Of a DNA stretch of 64,000 nucleotides, positions 26,885 to 35,517 are shown one piece after another (position 1 is the stretch's first letter; the number at the start of each line of letters is the position of its first letter). The stretch covers positions 62,001 through 126,000 of the forward strand of contig CAJTZK010000006.1 in assembly GCA_910583785.1 (NCBI GenBank), given 5' to 3'. Source of the stretch: an uncultured Oscillibacter sp. (lineage in GTDB: Bacteria > Bacillota > Clostridia > Oscillospirales > Oscillospiraceae). Both the position numbers and the translations under genes were made by a program. Below the pieces are notes generated by a model that saw only the letters and a list, made by a program, of their open reading frames with translations, was not told the origin of the DNA and did not search any database.

Positions 26885-28069
26885 ATGCTGAACCGACTGA
26901 AAGACACCCTGGCAGACTTCATCCAGCAGGCCGACCTGGTGCTGCTGGGCCTATGCAGCACCGCGACGTTGTACGGTATCGCGCTGGTATTCAGCGCCAC
27001 CCGGTACATGGACTCCGCCACGGGGCTCCGGCGCATGATCATCCAGTGCGTAGCCCTGGGCCTCGGCGTCTGCGTGTATATTTTCTTCTCCATGCTGGAT
27101 CTGGAGTCCATCACCCGGAAGTGGAAGTGGATTCTGGCCTTTAACGTCGTCTTCATCCTCCTCCTGCGGACGCCCTTTGGCGTCGCGGGCAACACCGGAA
27201 ACCGGGCCTGGCTGAAATTCCCCTTTGTGCCCTTCCAGATCGGCCCGGCGGAGGTGGTGAAAATTACCTTTGTCCTGCTGCTGGCCAAACAGATCGAGTG
27301 GCTCCGGGAGGAGAAGGAGGACCTGAAGTCTTTCGGCTCCGCCCTCTTTGTGGCGGCCCACACCCTGGGCCTCTGCGGGCTGTATTTCGTGGTTTCCCAC
27401 GATATGGGAAACGGCCTGGTTTTCGTGTTCATCTTCCTCTGCATGGCCTTCGTAGCGGGCTTTGCCCTGCGGTGGTTCCTGCTGCTGTTCGCCGGGGCCG
27501 GGGGCGCCATTGCCGCCGTGCTGCTGCTGGACCTGGTGCCAAAGAACATGAACTACATGCTGAACCGCTTCATCGTCCTGTTCGACCACAGCTTCGATCC
27601 CCTGGGAGTGGGCTGGCAGCAGACCCAGAGCCTGCTGGCCATCGGTTCCGGCGGGCTCTACGGGCAGGGCTACCTGAGCGGCAGCATGACCCAGAGCCGC
27701 TGGTCCCTCCCGGCGAAGCAGACGGACCTGATTTTTTCCGTCACCGGGGAAGAGCTGGGCCTCTTCGGCTGCCTCGCCATTATGGTGCTGCTGCTGGCAA
27801 TCATCTTCCGCATCCTGCTGGTGGCCCGGAAGGCCCGGACCCCCTTCTACCGCTATGTCTGCGTGGGCATGGCCTCCATTTTGATTTTCCAGACCATCAT
27901 CAATATCGGCATGTGCCTCTTCGTCATGCCCACCATCGGCATCACCCTTCCCTTTTTCAGCTACGGCGGGTCCTCCGTGGTCACACTGTATATGGCCATG
28001 GGGGTGGTGTCCGGCATCAAGAAGCGGTCCCCGGACATGCGGCGGGTGGCCCGGTCGCCTCTGCGGTGA
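26885..28069 (+). CDS. rodA: SEDS-family peptidoglycan glycosyltransferase (RodA/FtsW type)
   Basis: SEDS proteins polymerise lipid II into glycan strands with a class B PBP partner; RodA serves cell elongation. The protein has 394 residues; AAGGAGC precedes ATG 26885. Ten hydrophobic segments are seen. Signature parts are GNRAWLKFPFVPFQIGPAEV, GWQQTQSLLAIGSGGLYGQG, and PAKQTDLIFSVTGEELGLFG with the catalytic Asp. GITLPFFSYGGSSVVTLYMA near the C-terminus is diagnostic. RodA is preferred over FtsW because no division genes are nearby, but a sporulation-specific role cannot be excluded. A 56-codon membrane gene follows after 15 bp. Confidence 0.9.
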   Translation: MLNRLKDTLADFIQQADLVLLGLCSTATLYGIALVFSATRYMDSATGLRRMIIQCVALGLGVCVYIFFSMLDLESITRKWKWILAFNVVFILLLRTPFGVAGNTGNRAWLKFPFVPFQIGPAEVVKITFVLLLAKQIEWLREEKEDLKSFGSALFVAAHTLGLCGLYFVVSHDMGNGLVFVFIFLCMAFVAGFALRWFLLLFAGAGGAIAAVLLLDLVPKNMNYMLNRFIVLFDHSFDPLGVGWQQTQSLLAIGSGGLYGQGYLSGSMTQSRWSLPAKQTDLIFSVTGEELGLFGCLAIMVLLLAIIFRILLVARKARTPFYRYVCVGMASILIFQTIINIGMCLFVMPTIGITLPFFSYGGSSVVTLYMAMGVVSGIKKRSPDMRRVARSPLR

Positions 28070-28084
28070 GAAAGGAGCAAGGAC

Positions 28085-28255
28085 ATGGACGAAAACAGGC
28101 AAACGGTTGTCAAAAAGACCGTCCGGACTGGCGTCACCTTTGGCAGCGCCCTGGCCATGGTCATCAGCTACACCACCTGGAAATCCGTGGGCTGGGCCAT
28201 CTTCCACGGATTGCTGAGCTGGGCGTATGTAATCTATTTCGTATGGAGATACTAG
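28085..28255 (+). CDS. 56-residue membrane protein downstream of rodA
   Basis: AAAGGAGCAAGGAC precedes ATG 28085 and the frame ends at TAG 28253-28255. A basic N-terminus (MDENRQTVVKKTVRTG) is followed by two hydrophobic stretches, TFGSALAMVISYTTW and WAIFHGLLSWAYVIYFVW, so it likely forms a two-helix hairpin in the membrane. It shares the rodA transcript and is closed by a terminator 8 bp later. I do not know the family. Position suggests an accessory or stability factor of the SEDS protein, which is inference only. Confidence 0.75.
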   Translation: MDENRQTVVKKTVRTGVTFGSALAMVISYTTWKSVGWAIFHGLLSWAYVIYFVWRY

Positions 28256-28262
28256 CATCTTT

Positions 28263-28294
28263 CCGCCGTCCCGGGAAACCGGGGCGGCGGTTTT
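28263..28294 (+). terminator. Terminator of the rodA unit
   Basis: A 12-bp stem CCGCCGTCCCGG/CCGGGGCGGCGG (one G-U pair) with a GAAA tetraloop and TTTT. Confidence 0.85.
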
Positions 28295-28360
28295 CCGCAT
28301 AATTTCAAAGAATGGGAAAACACTACTCCCGTACCAATTCATACAGGAGGATGATTTCCT

Positions 28361-29344
28361 ATGAAACACCATCTGACACGGACCGCCGCCCTGCTGGCCC
28401 TGGCGGCGGTGCTGCTGACGGGCAGCGTCTCGGCGCTGTTCGGCAAAAAAGAGGACGCCCCGGCCCAGGAGGGGGCTCCCCAGGTCTGGGACCTGGAAAT
28501 CCGGACCTACCGGGACATCCCCGGCCAGGGCCAGTTCCTGGCCTCGGACCCGGAGGGGGATGAGATGACCTTCGCCCTGGCGGAGGAGCCCCGGAAGGGC
28601 ACGGTGGTCATTGAGGGAGACAGCTTCACCTACACGCCGGATGAGGGCGTCACTGGCTCTGACCGTTTCACCTACACGGCTACGGACAGCCAGGGCCACG
28701 TCTCCGTCCCCGCCAAGGTCAGCGTGGCCATCGACAAAACCCGCTCCGGCGTCACCTACGCGGACTTGGAGGGCTGCCCCGCCGCCCGGGCCGCCCAGGC
28801 CCTGGCGGAGAAGGGCATCTTCACTGGCGGGAAGATCGGCGATTGTTACTACTTCCAGCCGGACCAGCCCGTGAGCCGCAGCGAGTTTCTCGCCATGGCC
28901 CTGGAGACGGCGGGCCGTGAGGTCACCAGCGTCACCATGACGGGCTTCTGCGACGACGGCAGCATTCCCACCTGGGCCAAAGCCTACGCCGCCGCCGGAG
29001 CGGCCGACGGCGTCATCCGGGGCAGCGCCACTGCCGGGGGCGTGGCCTTCCGGGGGGATGAAACCGTCACGTTCAACGAGGCGGCCACCATTCTGGACCG
29101 GGTGCTGGACCTGGGGGACGTAGACCTGGACGTGTGGTACGCGGACCGGGGGGCGGCGCCCTCCTGGGCCGCCCAGGCCGTGGGAAACATGGAGGCGGTC
29201 AGCGTCCTCTCCGCCGGGAGCTTCGGCAGCCAGTCCATGGAGCAGGCGGTAACCCGGGCCGACGCGGCCCAGATGCTGGAAGCCGCCGGGATTCTCCTGG
29301 AGGGCGGCCAGGAGGCCAAGGGCTTTTTCAGCTGGCTGGGATAA
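28361..29344 (+). CDS. Secreted protein with cadherin-like/Ig-like domain and SLH-type repeats
   Basis: A protein of 327 residues; AGGAGG lies upstream of ATG 28361. Residues 1-26 form a signal peptide (LLALAAVLLTGSVSA). Residues about 43-125 form a tandem Ig/cadherin-like domain (FLASDPEGDEMTFALAEEP, FTYTPDEGVTGSDRFTYTAT) of the VCBS/RapA2 kind. Residues about 130-325 are two to three degenerate SLH modules (VTYADLEGCPAARAAQALAE, VSRSEFLAMAL, ADGVIRGSAT, VTRADAAQMLE). SLH repeats bind pyruvylated secondary cell-wall polymer, so the protein should be surface-bound. It is monocistronic, ends at a strong terminator, and its partner or function is unknown. Confidence 0.85.
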   Translation: MKHHLTRTAALLALAAVLLTGSVSALFGKKEDAPAQEGAPQVWDLEIRTYRDIPGQGQFLASDPEGDEMTFALAEEPRKGTVVIEGDSFTYTPDEGVTGSDRFTYTATDSQGHVSVPAKVSVAIDKTRSGVTYADLEGCPAARAAQALAEKGIFTGGKIGDCYYFQPDQPVSRSEFLAMALETAGREVTSVTMTGFCDDGSIPTWAKAYAAAGAADGVIRGSATAGGVAFRGDETVTFNEAATILDRVLDLGDVDLDVWYADRGAAPSWAAQAVGNMEAVSVLSAGSFGSQSMEQAVTRADAAQMLEAAGILLEGGQEAKGFFSWLG

Positions 29345-29360
29345 GGCTGCCCCCTGAGAA

Positions 29361-29394
29361 AAGGGTCCAGAACTTGAAAAAGTTCTGGACCCTT
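29361..29394. terminator. Bidirectional terminator between the SLH gene and sleC
   Basis: A perfect 15-bp stem AAGGGTCCAGAACTT with a GAAA loop; CTT plus TTCC follows on the plus strand and CCCTTTTCTC on the minus strand. Confidence 0.88.
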
Positions 29395-29435
29395 CTTCCG
29401 GGCGGGCGGGTTCCCCCAGCCCTCTTCCCGCGTCC

Positions 29436-30674
29436 TCAGGCCAGCTCCGCCACGGCCACGTAAACATTGGAAATCTCGTACCAGACGGCGAAGTCCACGC
29501 TCCCCGTCTGGGGCAGGTGGAAAATCTTCTGGAACTCCGTCACCGCCTCCTGGGTGGCCGGACCGTAGACGCCGTCCGCCGGGGTCTTGGGGATGGCGGG
29601 GAAATTGTCCGCGATGCGGTTGAGCTGGTTTTGGACGGTCCGCACCGCCTCCCCCTCGCTGCCCAGGGCCAGTACCTCCCCGCCGTAGGACAGGGGAACG
29701 CCCTCCACCTTCTCCGCGCTCTTGAGGTAGATTTCCGAGCCGTAGTACTTCCGCAGGATGCTCACCGCGTCCCAGCCCTGTTCCCCCAGGGCCTGGGAGC
29801 CCCACTGGCTCAAGCCCTGGCACTGGGTCCGCCGCCCGTCGCAGTACTGGGTGAACAGGGGCTGGGCGATGCCCTCCTTGGTGACGTAGGTGGTGAAGAG
29901 ATCGTCCACCACCACGCCGATCTCCTCGAAGAGGGTCCGCCCGTGGGAGTAGGACTGGTCGAAGGCCGTGGAGCTGGTGATGGTGAAGTCATAGCCCTTC
30001 CCCCGGTACCACTCCGTGTACACCCGGTTCAGAGTGAAGGAGAGGATGGCCAGCACGTTGGCCTTGATGGCCTCCGTCCGCCAGGTGGAGTAGATTTCGC
30101 TGCACGCCACATTCTTTACGTAGTCCTTAAACCGGACCCAGTAATTCTGGGCGGAGGCGTCGTCGGGCCGCCCGTCGTGGACCACGATAAACTCCGGAAT
30201 CACGGGCTCCGGCAGAACAACCAGGCCCTCCGGCTCCGGCAGGGGCTTGACCTCCTCCTCCTGGGGGCGGCTGGAGGGCTCCCCCCAGAGGGCGTGGGGG
30301 GCTAACAGGACGTTGTGTACATTAAAACCCCCGGACCGGGCCGGGGCCAGGGGGGCCCGCTGGACGGACCGCCCGGCGGGCAGCAGTTCCACCCCGCCGA
30401 TATGGAGGGTCTCCCGTTCCGGGGCGAAGACGGTGACGTTGTAGACGGCATAGGGCCGCTGTTCCGCCGCCCCCTCCTCCACGGACCACTCCATGGGCGG
30501 CGCGGGCAGCTCGATAAACGGGGTCTGGCCCGAGGCATCAGTGGCCACCTCCTCCAGCACCGCGCCGTCCGCCGGGTCGGTAATACGGACCCGGGCCTCC
30601 GGGATGGGGTCCGGGGCCTCCCCCGCCGTGACAAAGATCTGCAAACTGCCTTTGTCCGTATAAGTTGGATTCAT
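29436..30674 (-). CDS. sleC: Spore cortex-lytic pro-enzyme SleC (SpoIID/LytB + peptidoglycan-binding domain)
   Basis: SleC is the lytic transglycosylase that degrades spore cortex during germination in Clostridia; it is stored as a zymogen and cleaved by Csp proteases. The protein has 412 residues, close to known SleC. AAAGGAGGAGC precedes ATG 30674. Residues about 1-150 are the pro-region with a small Ig-like fold. VVLPEPVIPEFIVVHDGRP marks the probable start of the mature enzyme. CSEIYSTWRTEAIKANVLAI and TAFDQSYSHGRTLFEEI belong to the SpoIID/LytB catalytic domain. The C-terminal 75 residues (LGSEGEAVRTVQNQLNRIAD, ADGVYGPATQEAVTEFQ) are a PG_binding_1 domain. There is no signal peptide, as expected for spore-compartment loading. 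Two Csp-like genes are divergent next door. Confidence 0.88.
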   Translation of the reverse strand: MNPTYTDKGSLQIFVTAGEAPDPIPEARVRITDPADGAVLEEVATDASGQTPFIELPAPPMEWSVEEGAAEQRPYAVYNVTVFAPERETLHIGGVELLPAGRSVQRAPLAPARSGGFNVHNVLLAPHALWGEPSSRPQEEEVKPLPEPEGLVVLPEPVIPEFIVVHDGRPDDASAQNYWVRFKDYVKNVACSEIYSTWRTEAIKANVLAILSFTLNRVYTEWYRGKGYDFTITSSTAFDQSYSHGRTLFEEIGVVVDDLFTTYVTKEGIAQPLFTQYCDGRRTQCQGLSQWGSQALGEQGWDAVSILRKYYGSEIYLKSAEKVEGVPLSYGGEVLALGSEGEAVRTVQNQLNRIADNFPAIPKTPADGVYGPATQEAVTEFQKIFHLPQTGSVDFAVWYEISNVYVAVAELA

Positions 30675-30758
30675 AAGGCTGCTCCTCCTTTCCGTATACT
30701 ATTCTATGCGGGCGGGCCCTTCCGGCTACCGCCCGGAGCATCGGGACAGGAGGGCTGT

Positions 30759-32315
30759 ATGGAATACATTATCAAATACACGGGGGATATCCTCTCCCTG
30801 GGCTATCCCACGGAGCTGCTGGACGCCCAGTTTGCCATCATGGAGCTGGAGGAGGAGTCCCCGGAACGGCTGCTGGCCTACTGGCAGGTCACCAGCTTCG
30901 AGCCCGCCCGGCGGCTCAGCAGCCTGGCGGACCGGGCGCTGGAGGCGGCCTGCATTCCCCCGGTCCAGCGGGAGACCGGCCTGGGCCTGACGGGGCAGGG
31001 GGTGCTGATCGGCTTTGTGGACTCCGGGCTGGACCTGCGCCACCCGGAGTTCCTGGGGGAGGACGGGGCCAGCCGGATTGTGGCCCTTTGGGACATGACA
31101 GCCCAGGGCACACCCCCCCGGGGATTTCTTCACGGGGCCCTCTACACCAAGGCGGAAATCGCCACCGGGCTGGTGGACTCCCCTGACGAGAGCGGGCACG
31201 GCACCGCCGTGGCCGCCATCGCCGCCGGGCGGAGCGGGGCGGCCCCCGGGGCCTCCATCGCCGCCGTGAAACTGGCCAGCGCCCGGACCACAGACATCAT
31301 GCGGGCGGTAAAATTCCTGCTGGACCAGGCGGAGGAACGGCAAATGCCCTGCGTAGTGAACCTGAGCTACGGCACCAACTGCGGCTCCCACCAGGGGCAG
31401 ACCCTCTTTGAGGCGTACATCGACCAGTCCTCCCAGCGGGGACGGAGCGTGGTGGTCTGCGCCGCGGGAAACGAGGGCAGCGGGGCCCACCACTTCCGGG
31501 GACGCCTGGTGGAGAACGAGACCCTGGACGCGGAGTTCACCGTTTCCACCCAGCGCCAGCAGATTTACCTCTCCCTCTGGAAGAACTTCGCTGACGACGC
31601 AGTGTTCGAGCTGGTCCTCCCCAACGGGCAGACCACGGGGCCCTTGACCGAGGGGACCCGGTTCCTCCGGTTCGGCCCCATCCGGGCCGCCATTTTCTAC
31701 GGCGTGCCCACCCACTACACCGCCACCCAGGAGGTTCTCTTCCTCCTGGAAGCTCCCGCCGGGGGACTGGACGGCCTCTGGAACCTGCGGTGCTCCGGGA
31801 AAACCGTGGCCGACGGCCGCTTTGACGTGTGGCTGCCCACCATTGAAGAGGTCAGCGACCGCACCGCCTTTCTCCAGCCGGAGCCGGACTTGACCATCAC
31901 CCTCCCGGCCACGGCTCTCTACCCCGTTTCCGTGGGGGGCTTCCGGACGGAGACGGAGACGGTGAGCCCCTTCTCCGGCCGGGGGGACCAGGACTGCGCG
32001 GGCCGGGTCCTCCTGGACCTGACGGCCCCGGCGGAGGCGGTCCGCTCCGCCAAGCCCGGCGGGGGCTATGACGTCTTCACTGGCACCAGCATGGCGGCTC
32101 CCTTCGTCTCCGGGGCGGCGGCGCTGATGATGGAGTGGGGCATCATTCAGGGAAACGACCCCTTCCTTTACAACCAGCGGGTAAAGGCATTCTTGTGCAA
32201 AGGGGCCCTCCGCAGCCCCTTCCTGTCCTACCCCAATCCCCTCTGGGGCTATGGGCGGCTGAACCTCTGCGGAACCATGAACGAACTGGTCAGCCATTTG
32301 GAAAGGGGGCTGTAA
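30759..32315 (+). CDS. Csp-like germination subtilase (S8 family), first of two
   Basis: A protein of 518 residues; ACAGGAGGG precedes ATG 30759. A pro-region of about 75 residues is followed by the subtilisin domain. The complete triad is visible: Asp in LIGFVDSGLDLRHPEF, His in DESGHGTAVAAIAAG, Ser in FTGTSMAAPFVSGAAA; the oxyanion Asn lies in AAGNEGSGAHH. A long jelly-roll-like insertion of about 170 residues separates His/Asn and Ser, as in clostridial CspA/B/C. Csp proteases are spore-coat/cortex proteins that cleave pro-SleC after a germinant signal. sleC is the divergent neighbour. It is translationally close to the second Csp gene (2-bp gap). Whether it corresponds to CspA, B or C cannot be decided. 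Confidence 0.88.
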   Translation: MEYIIKYTGDILSLGYPTELLDAQFAIMELEEESPERLLAYWQVTSFEPARRLSSLADRALEAACIPPVQRETGLGLTGQGVLIGFVDSGLDLRHPEFLGEDGASRIVALWDMTAQGTPPRGFLHGALYTKAEIATGLVDSPDESGHGTAVAAIAAGRSGAAPGASIAAVKLASARTTDIMRAVKFLLDQAEERQMPCVVNLSYGTNCGSHQGQTLFEAYIDQSSQRGRSVVVCAAGNEGSGAHHFRGRLVENETLDAEFTVSTQRQQIYLSLWKNFADDAVFELVLPNGQTTGPLTEGTRFLRFGPIRAAIFYGVPTHYTATQEVLFLLEAPAGGLDGLWNLRCSGKTVADGRFDVWLPTIEEVSDRTAFLQPEPDLTITLPATALYPVSVGGFRTETETVSPFSGRGDQDCAGRVLLDLTAPAEAVRSAKPGGGYDVFTGTSMAAPFVSGAAALMMEWGIIQGNDPFLYNQRVKAFLCKGALRSPFLSYPNPLWGYGRLNLCGTMNELVSHLERGL

Positions 32316-32317
32316 GC

Positions 32318-34030
32318 ATGGCGCTGTCACCTGAAGTCCTGGCTTTCATCCAGGCGCCGGACACGGTGGATTTCGTCACCCGGGCCACGGACGCCTTTTT
32401 CGACTATGTCCAGCGCTCCGGGGAGGTGGTGGTGGGACAAATGCTCTCCGGGCGCTACGTCCTGGGCTATATCAAGCAGGCGAACTTCCACCACCTGGAG
32501 GAAGCCCTGGGCACCGCCTTCCTCAGCTCCGTCTCCGTGGTGCTGGGCCTCCTGGACCGCCCCGCCCTAGAGGCGGCGGGCGTCTCCCAGGTCCAGAGCC
32601 AGCCCTATTTGAACTTAAAAGGCCGGGGGGTGCTCATCGGCTTCGTGGACACGGGCATCGACTATACCCAGAGCGTCTTCCGCTATGAGGACGGCAGCAG
32701 CCGGATTCAGTACATCTACGACCAGACCGCCGGGGGGCCGCCTCCGGAGGGCTTCCTCCTGGGCCGGGAGTACTCCAAGGCGGAGATCGACGCCGCCCTG
32801 GCCTCCCAGGACCCCTATGCCCTCGTGCCCCAGCGGGACGAGGAGGGCCACGGCACCTTTATGGCCTCCGTGGCCGCCGGGAGGCAGACGGAGGACTTCT
32901 CCGGCGCGGCCCCGGACGCGGAGATCATCGCCGTGAAGCTGAAGAAGGCCCGGCCCTTCTACCGGGAGCGCTACTGCGTCCCGGCGGACCAGGAGTACGC
33001 CTACGAGTCCAGCGCCGTCATGATCGGCGTGGAGTACATTCTCCACAAGGCCCGGGAGCTGGGCCGCCCGGCGGTGATCTGCATCGGCCTGGGCACCAAC
33101 GCCGGGAGCCACGACGGGGTCAGCGTCTTCGAGGAATACCTGGGAGGCGTGTCCCTCCAGTCGGGGATATGCCTCTGCGCTGCGGCGGGAAACGAGGCCG
33201 AAGCCCGGCATCACACCGGGGGCGTCCTCCAGCCCGGGGAGAAGCCGGGCACCGTGGACCTGAAGGTGGGGGAGAACGCCGGGGACGTGTACCTGGCCGT
33301 GTGGAACACCGTGGCAGACCGGTTGTCGGTCTCCGTCCGTTCCCCCTCCGGGGAGCTGGTGGGCCGGGTGCCCGCCAAGCCGGGCATCGGCCCCGCCGCC
33401 GACGTAAAGCTGGTCCTGGAGGCCGCCCGGGTGCAGATCGAGTACCACTTCCCCGTGGAGGGCAGCGGGGGCCAGCTGACGGTGGTCCGCATTCTAGGGG
33501 CCACCCCCGGCGTGTGGACCGTCCAGCTCCACGGGGACATTCTGCTCAACGGCAGCTACCAGGTGTGGCTGCCCATGACGGGCTTTGTCTCCCCCACGGT
33601 GGAGTTCCTGGCGGCCACGCCGGATTACACCGTCACCAGCCCCGCCTCCGCCGTGGGGGTCATCTGCTGCGGGGCCTATGACAGCAACAACAAGAGCCTC
33701 TATGCCAAAAGCTCCCGGGGGCCCGCCTGGGACGGGCGGGTCCTGCCGGACCTGACGGCCCCCGGCGTAGGCGTCCGGGGCATCTACCCCTATGGCCCGG
33801 GGCTCATGAGCGGCACCAGCGCGGCGGCGGCGGTGCTGGCGGGGACCTGCGCCCTGCTGCTCCAGTGGGGCGTCCGGGAGGGGAATGACCCGGCCATGGG
33901 GACCTACCAGATCCGGGCCTATCTCATCCGGGGCTGCCTGCGGCGGCCGGATATGCAGTATCCCAACAACCAATGGGGCTATGGGTCCATCCAGCTGATG
34001 CAGACCTTCCACCTCATGCGGGAGCTGTGA
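32318..34030 (+). CDS. Csp-like germination subtilase (S8 family), second of two
   Basis: A protein of 570 residues; a GGGGG stretch lies before ATG 32318, two bases after the preceding stop. An N-terminal pro-region of about 90 residues precedes the catalytic core. Triad: Asp in LIGFVDTGIDYTQSVF, His in EEGHGTFMASVAAG, Ser in LMSGTSAAAAVLAGTCA; the Asn is in AAAGNEAEARHH. The same central insertion as in the first copy is present (VDLKVGENAGDVYLAVWN to GSYQVWLPM). In C. difficile the CspA and CspC copies are catalytically dead, but here both proteins keep every catalytic residue. It presumably processes pro-SleC and/or takes part in germinant sensing. The gene ends at a strong terminator. 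Confidence 0.88.
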   Translation: MALSPEVLAFIQAPDTVDFVTRATDAFFDYVQRSGEVVVGQMLSGRYVLGYIKQANFHHLEEALGTAFLSSVSVVLGLLDRPALEAAGVSQVQSQPYLNLKGRGVLIGFVDTGIDYTQSVFRYEDGSSRIQYIYDQTAGGPPPEGFLLGREYSKAEIDAALASQDPYALVPQRDEEGHGTFMASVAAGRQTEDFSGAAPDAEIIAVKLKKARPFYRERYCVPADQEYAYESSAVMIGVEYILHKARELGRPAVICIGLGTNAGSHDGVSVFEEYLGGVSLQSGICLCAAAGNEAEARHHTGGVLQPGEKPGTVDLKVGENAGDVYLAVWNTVADRLSVSVRSPSGELVGRVPAKPGIGPAADVKLVLEAARVQIEYHFPVEGSGGQLTVVRILGATPGVWTVQLHGDILLNGSYQVWLPMTGFVSPTVEFLAATPDYTVTSPASAVGVICCGAYDSNNKSLYAKSSRGPAWDGRVLPDLTAPGVGVRGIYPYGPGLMSGTSAAAAVLAGTCALLLQWGVREGNDPAMGTYQIRAYLIRGCLRRPDMQYPNNQWGYGSIQLMQTFHLMREL

Positions 34031-34036
34031 CGGAAC

Positions 34037-34072
34037 AACCGGGGGAGGCGCGTCCGCGCCTCCCCCGGTTTT
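34037..34072. terminator. Bidirectional terminator between the csp genes and the sensor kinase
   Basis: A 16-bp perfect stem AACCGGGGGAGGCGCG with its complement at 34055-34070, followed by TTTTCCC on the plus strand. It sits between convergent genes. Confidence 0.82.
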
Positions 34073-34080
34073 CCCTTCCA

Positions 34081-35517
34081 TTACGCGCCCTCCGGAAAGC
34101 GGACCGAGAAACAGGTCCGTCCCCCTCCGCTCTCCGCCCGGAGCTCCGCGCCGTGCCGCTCCGCGATCTGCCGGGCAATGGCCAGGCCCAGCCCTGTGCC
34201 GGAGCGGTTTTCCCCGCCCTGGGCCCGCCAGAAGCGGTCGAAGACGTGGGGCAGTTCCTCCGGCGGGATGCCCCGGCCATGGTCTGTTACCTCCAGGACG
34301 AAGCCCCCCGCCTCCCGGGCCAGGGTGAGGCCCACGGTTCCCCCCGGGTGGGAGAACTTCACCGCGTTGTCCAGCAGCACCAGCAGCATCTGCCGGAGCC
34401 GTCCATAGTCCCCCGTCAGGAGGCACTCCTCTCCGGGGCAGCGGAGGGAAACCTCCACGCCGTTCCCCCGGGCGCTCTGGCGGATGGCCCGGGCGGCGTC
34501 CCGGACCACGGCGCAGAGATCGGTTTCCTCCGTCTCCAGGCGGAACTGGCCGTCCTGAAGCCGGGACAGGTCCAGCAGGTCGTTGACCAGCCGCTCCAGG
34601 TGGCGGCTCTCCGCCAGCATCTGGGCGTAGTAGGCCGCCACCTCCTCCCCCTGGCTTACCGTGCCGTCCTGGAGCACCTCCAGCGAGCCCCGGAGCACCG
34701 CCACGGGAGTCCGCAGCTCGTGGGAGACATTGGCGACAAAATCCTGTTTCAGGCGGTCCAGGGCCTCCCGCTGTTCCCCTGCGGCGGCCAGCCGCTCCGC
34801 CAGGAGGTCGATGGTCCGGGCCAGCTGGCCAATCTCGCCGGGCTGGTCCACGGCGGTCTTAGCGGCGTAGTCCCCCTCCGCCAGGAGGGCCGCCGCCCGC
34901 CGCATCCGCTCCAGGGGGGCGGTGAACCGCCAGGACAGCCACAGCGCCGCCCCGCCCGCCAGGACCAGGGCCGCCGCCGCCCCGGCACACAGGATGGACA
35001 GCGCCCGGCCCACCGCCTCGTCCACGCCGCTGACGGGGGAGTGGAGCAGCACGGCCCCGGCAACGCCCTCCTCCGTTTGGATCGGGACACCCACGGTCAG
35101 GGCCGGGGCGTCCAGCAGGGTGGAAAAGCCCTCTCCCCAGGCGTTCTCCCCAGCCAGGACCCGCTCCACGATCTCCCCCGCCCCGGCGGGGAGGCTCTCC
35201 CGGGCCATCCGGTCCCGGCCCGGGGCCAGCAGGGTCCGGTCCACGTCCACGATCCAGGCCTCCGCCGGGGTCAAGTCATTTAAAAAGCGCAGGTACGCCC
35301 CATAGCCGCCCCCCCGGCCCCGCCCCATGCCGGGGCCGCCCCCAAAGGAGGCCAGGGTTCCAGCAATGGAGGCCGCCTGGACCTCCATGGCCTCCCGGTT
35401 GACGGCGACGGTGTGCCGCCGGAAGGCGGCGGCGTACACCCCGCCCAGCACGGCGGTAAACAACAGCAGCACCGCCGCGAAGCAGGCGGCCAGCTCCCAC
35501 ACCATTCTGCGCCTCAT
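34081..35517 (-). CDS. Two-component sensor histidine kinase
   Basis: A protein of 478 residues. ATG 35517 overlaps the regulator stop codon (ATGA). Transmembrane helix 1 is at about 7-30. An extracytoplasmic region of about 135 residues carries a glycine-rich stretch (GGGPGMGRGRGGGYGAY), and helix 2 is at about 170-192. A HAMP linker (PLERMRRAAALLAEGDYAAK), HisKA with NVSHELRTP (phospho-His), and HATPase boxes LLVLLDNAVKFS, VTDHGRGIP and GTGLGLAIARQI follow. It is a classical membrane sensor that phosphorylates the adjacent OmpR-type regulator. The signal is unknown. The divergent target gene encodes a small secreted Gly/Cys-rich protein and shares the promoter region. Confidence 0.94.
   Translation of the reverse strand: MRRRMVWELAACFAAVLLLFTAVLGGVYAAAFRRHTVAVNREAMEVQAASIAGTLASFGGGPGMGRGRGGGYGAYLRFLNDLTPAEAWIVDVDRTLLAPGRDRMARESLPAGAGEIVERVLAGENAWGEGFSTLLDAPALTVGVPIQTEEGVAGAVLLHSPVSGVDEAVGRALSILCAGAAAALVLAGGAALWLSWRFTAPLERMRRAAALLAEGDYAAKTAVDQPGEIGQLARTIDLLAERLAAAGEQREALDRLKQDFVANVSHELRTPVAVLRGSLEVLQDGTVSQGEEVAAYYAQMLAESRHLERLVNDLLDLSRLQDGQFRLETEETDLCAVVRDAARAIRQSARGNGVEVSLRCPGEECLLTGDYGRLRQMLLVLLDNAVKFSHPGGTVGLTLAREAGGFVLEVTDHGRGIPPEELPHVFDRFWRAQGGENRSGTGLGLAIARQIAERHGAELRAESGGGRTCFSVRFPEGA

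Noticed and set aside
26951..29467. Open frame of 838 codons on the minus strand opposite rodA and the SLH gene
   Set aside because: It spans two real genes and two terminators on the other strand, has no ribosome binding site and is low in information.
30670..30700. Sporulation sigma-G promoter between sleC and the csp genes
   Set aside because: TATACTA (30695-30701) resembles a -10, but the -35 spacing (19 bp to TCATA) is off, so the match is too weak to annotate.
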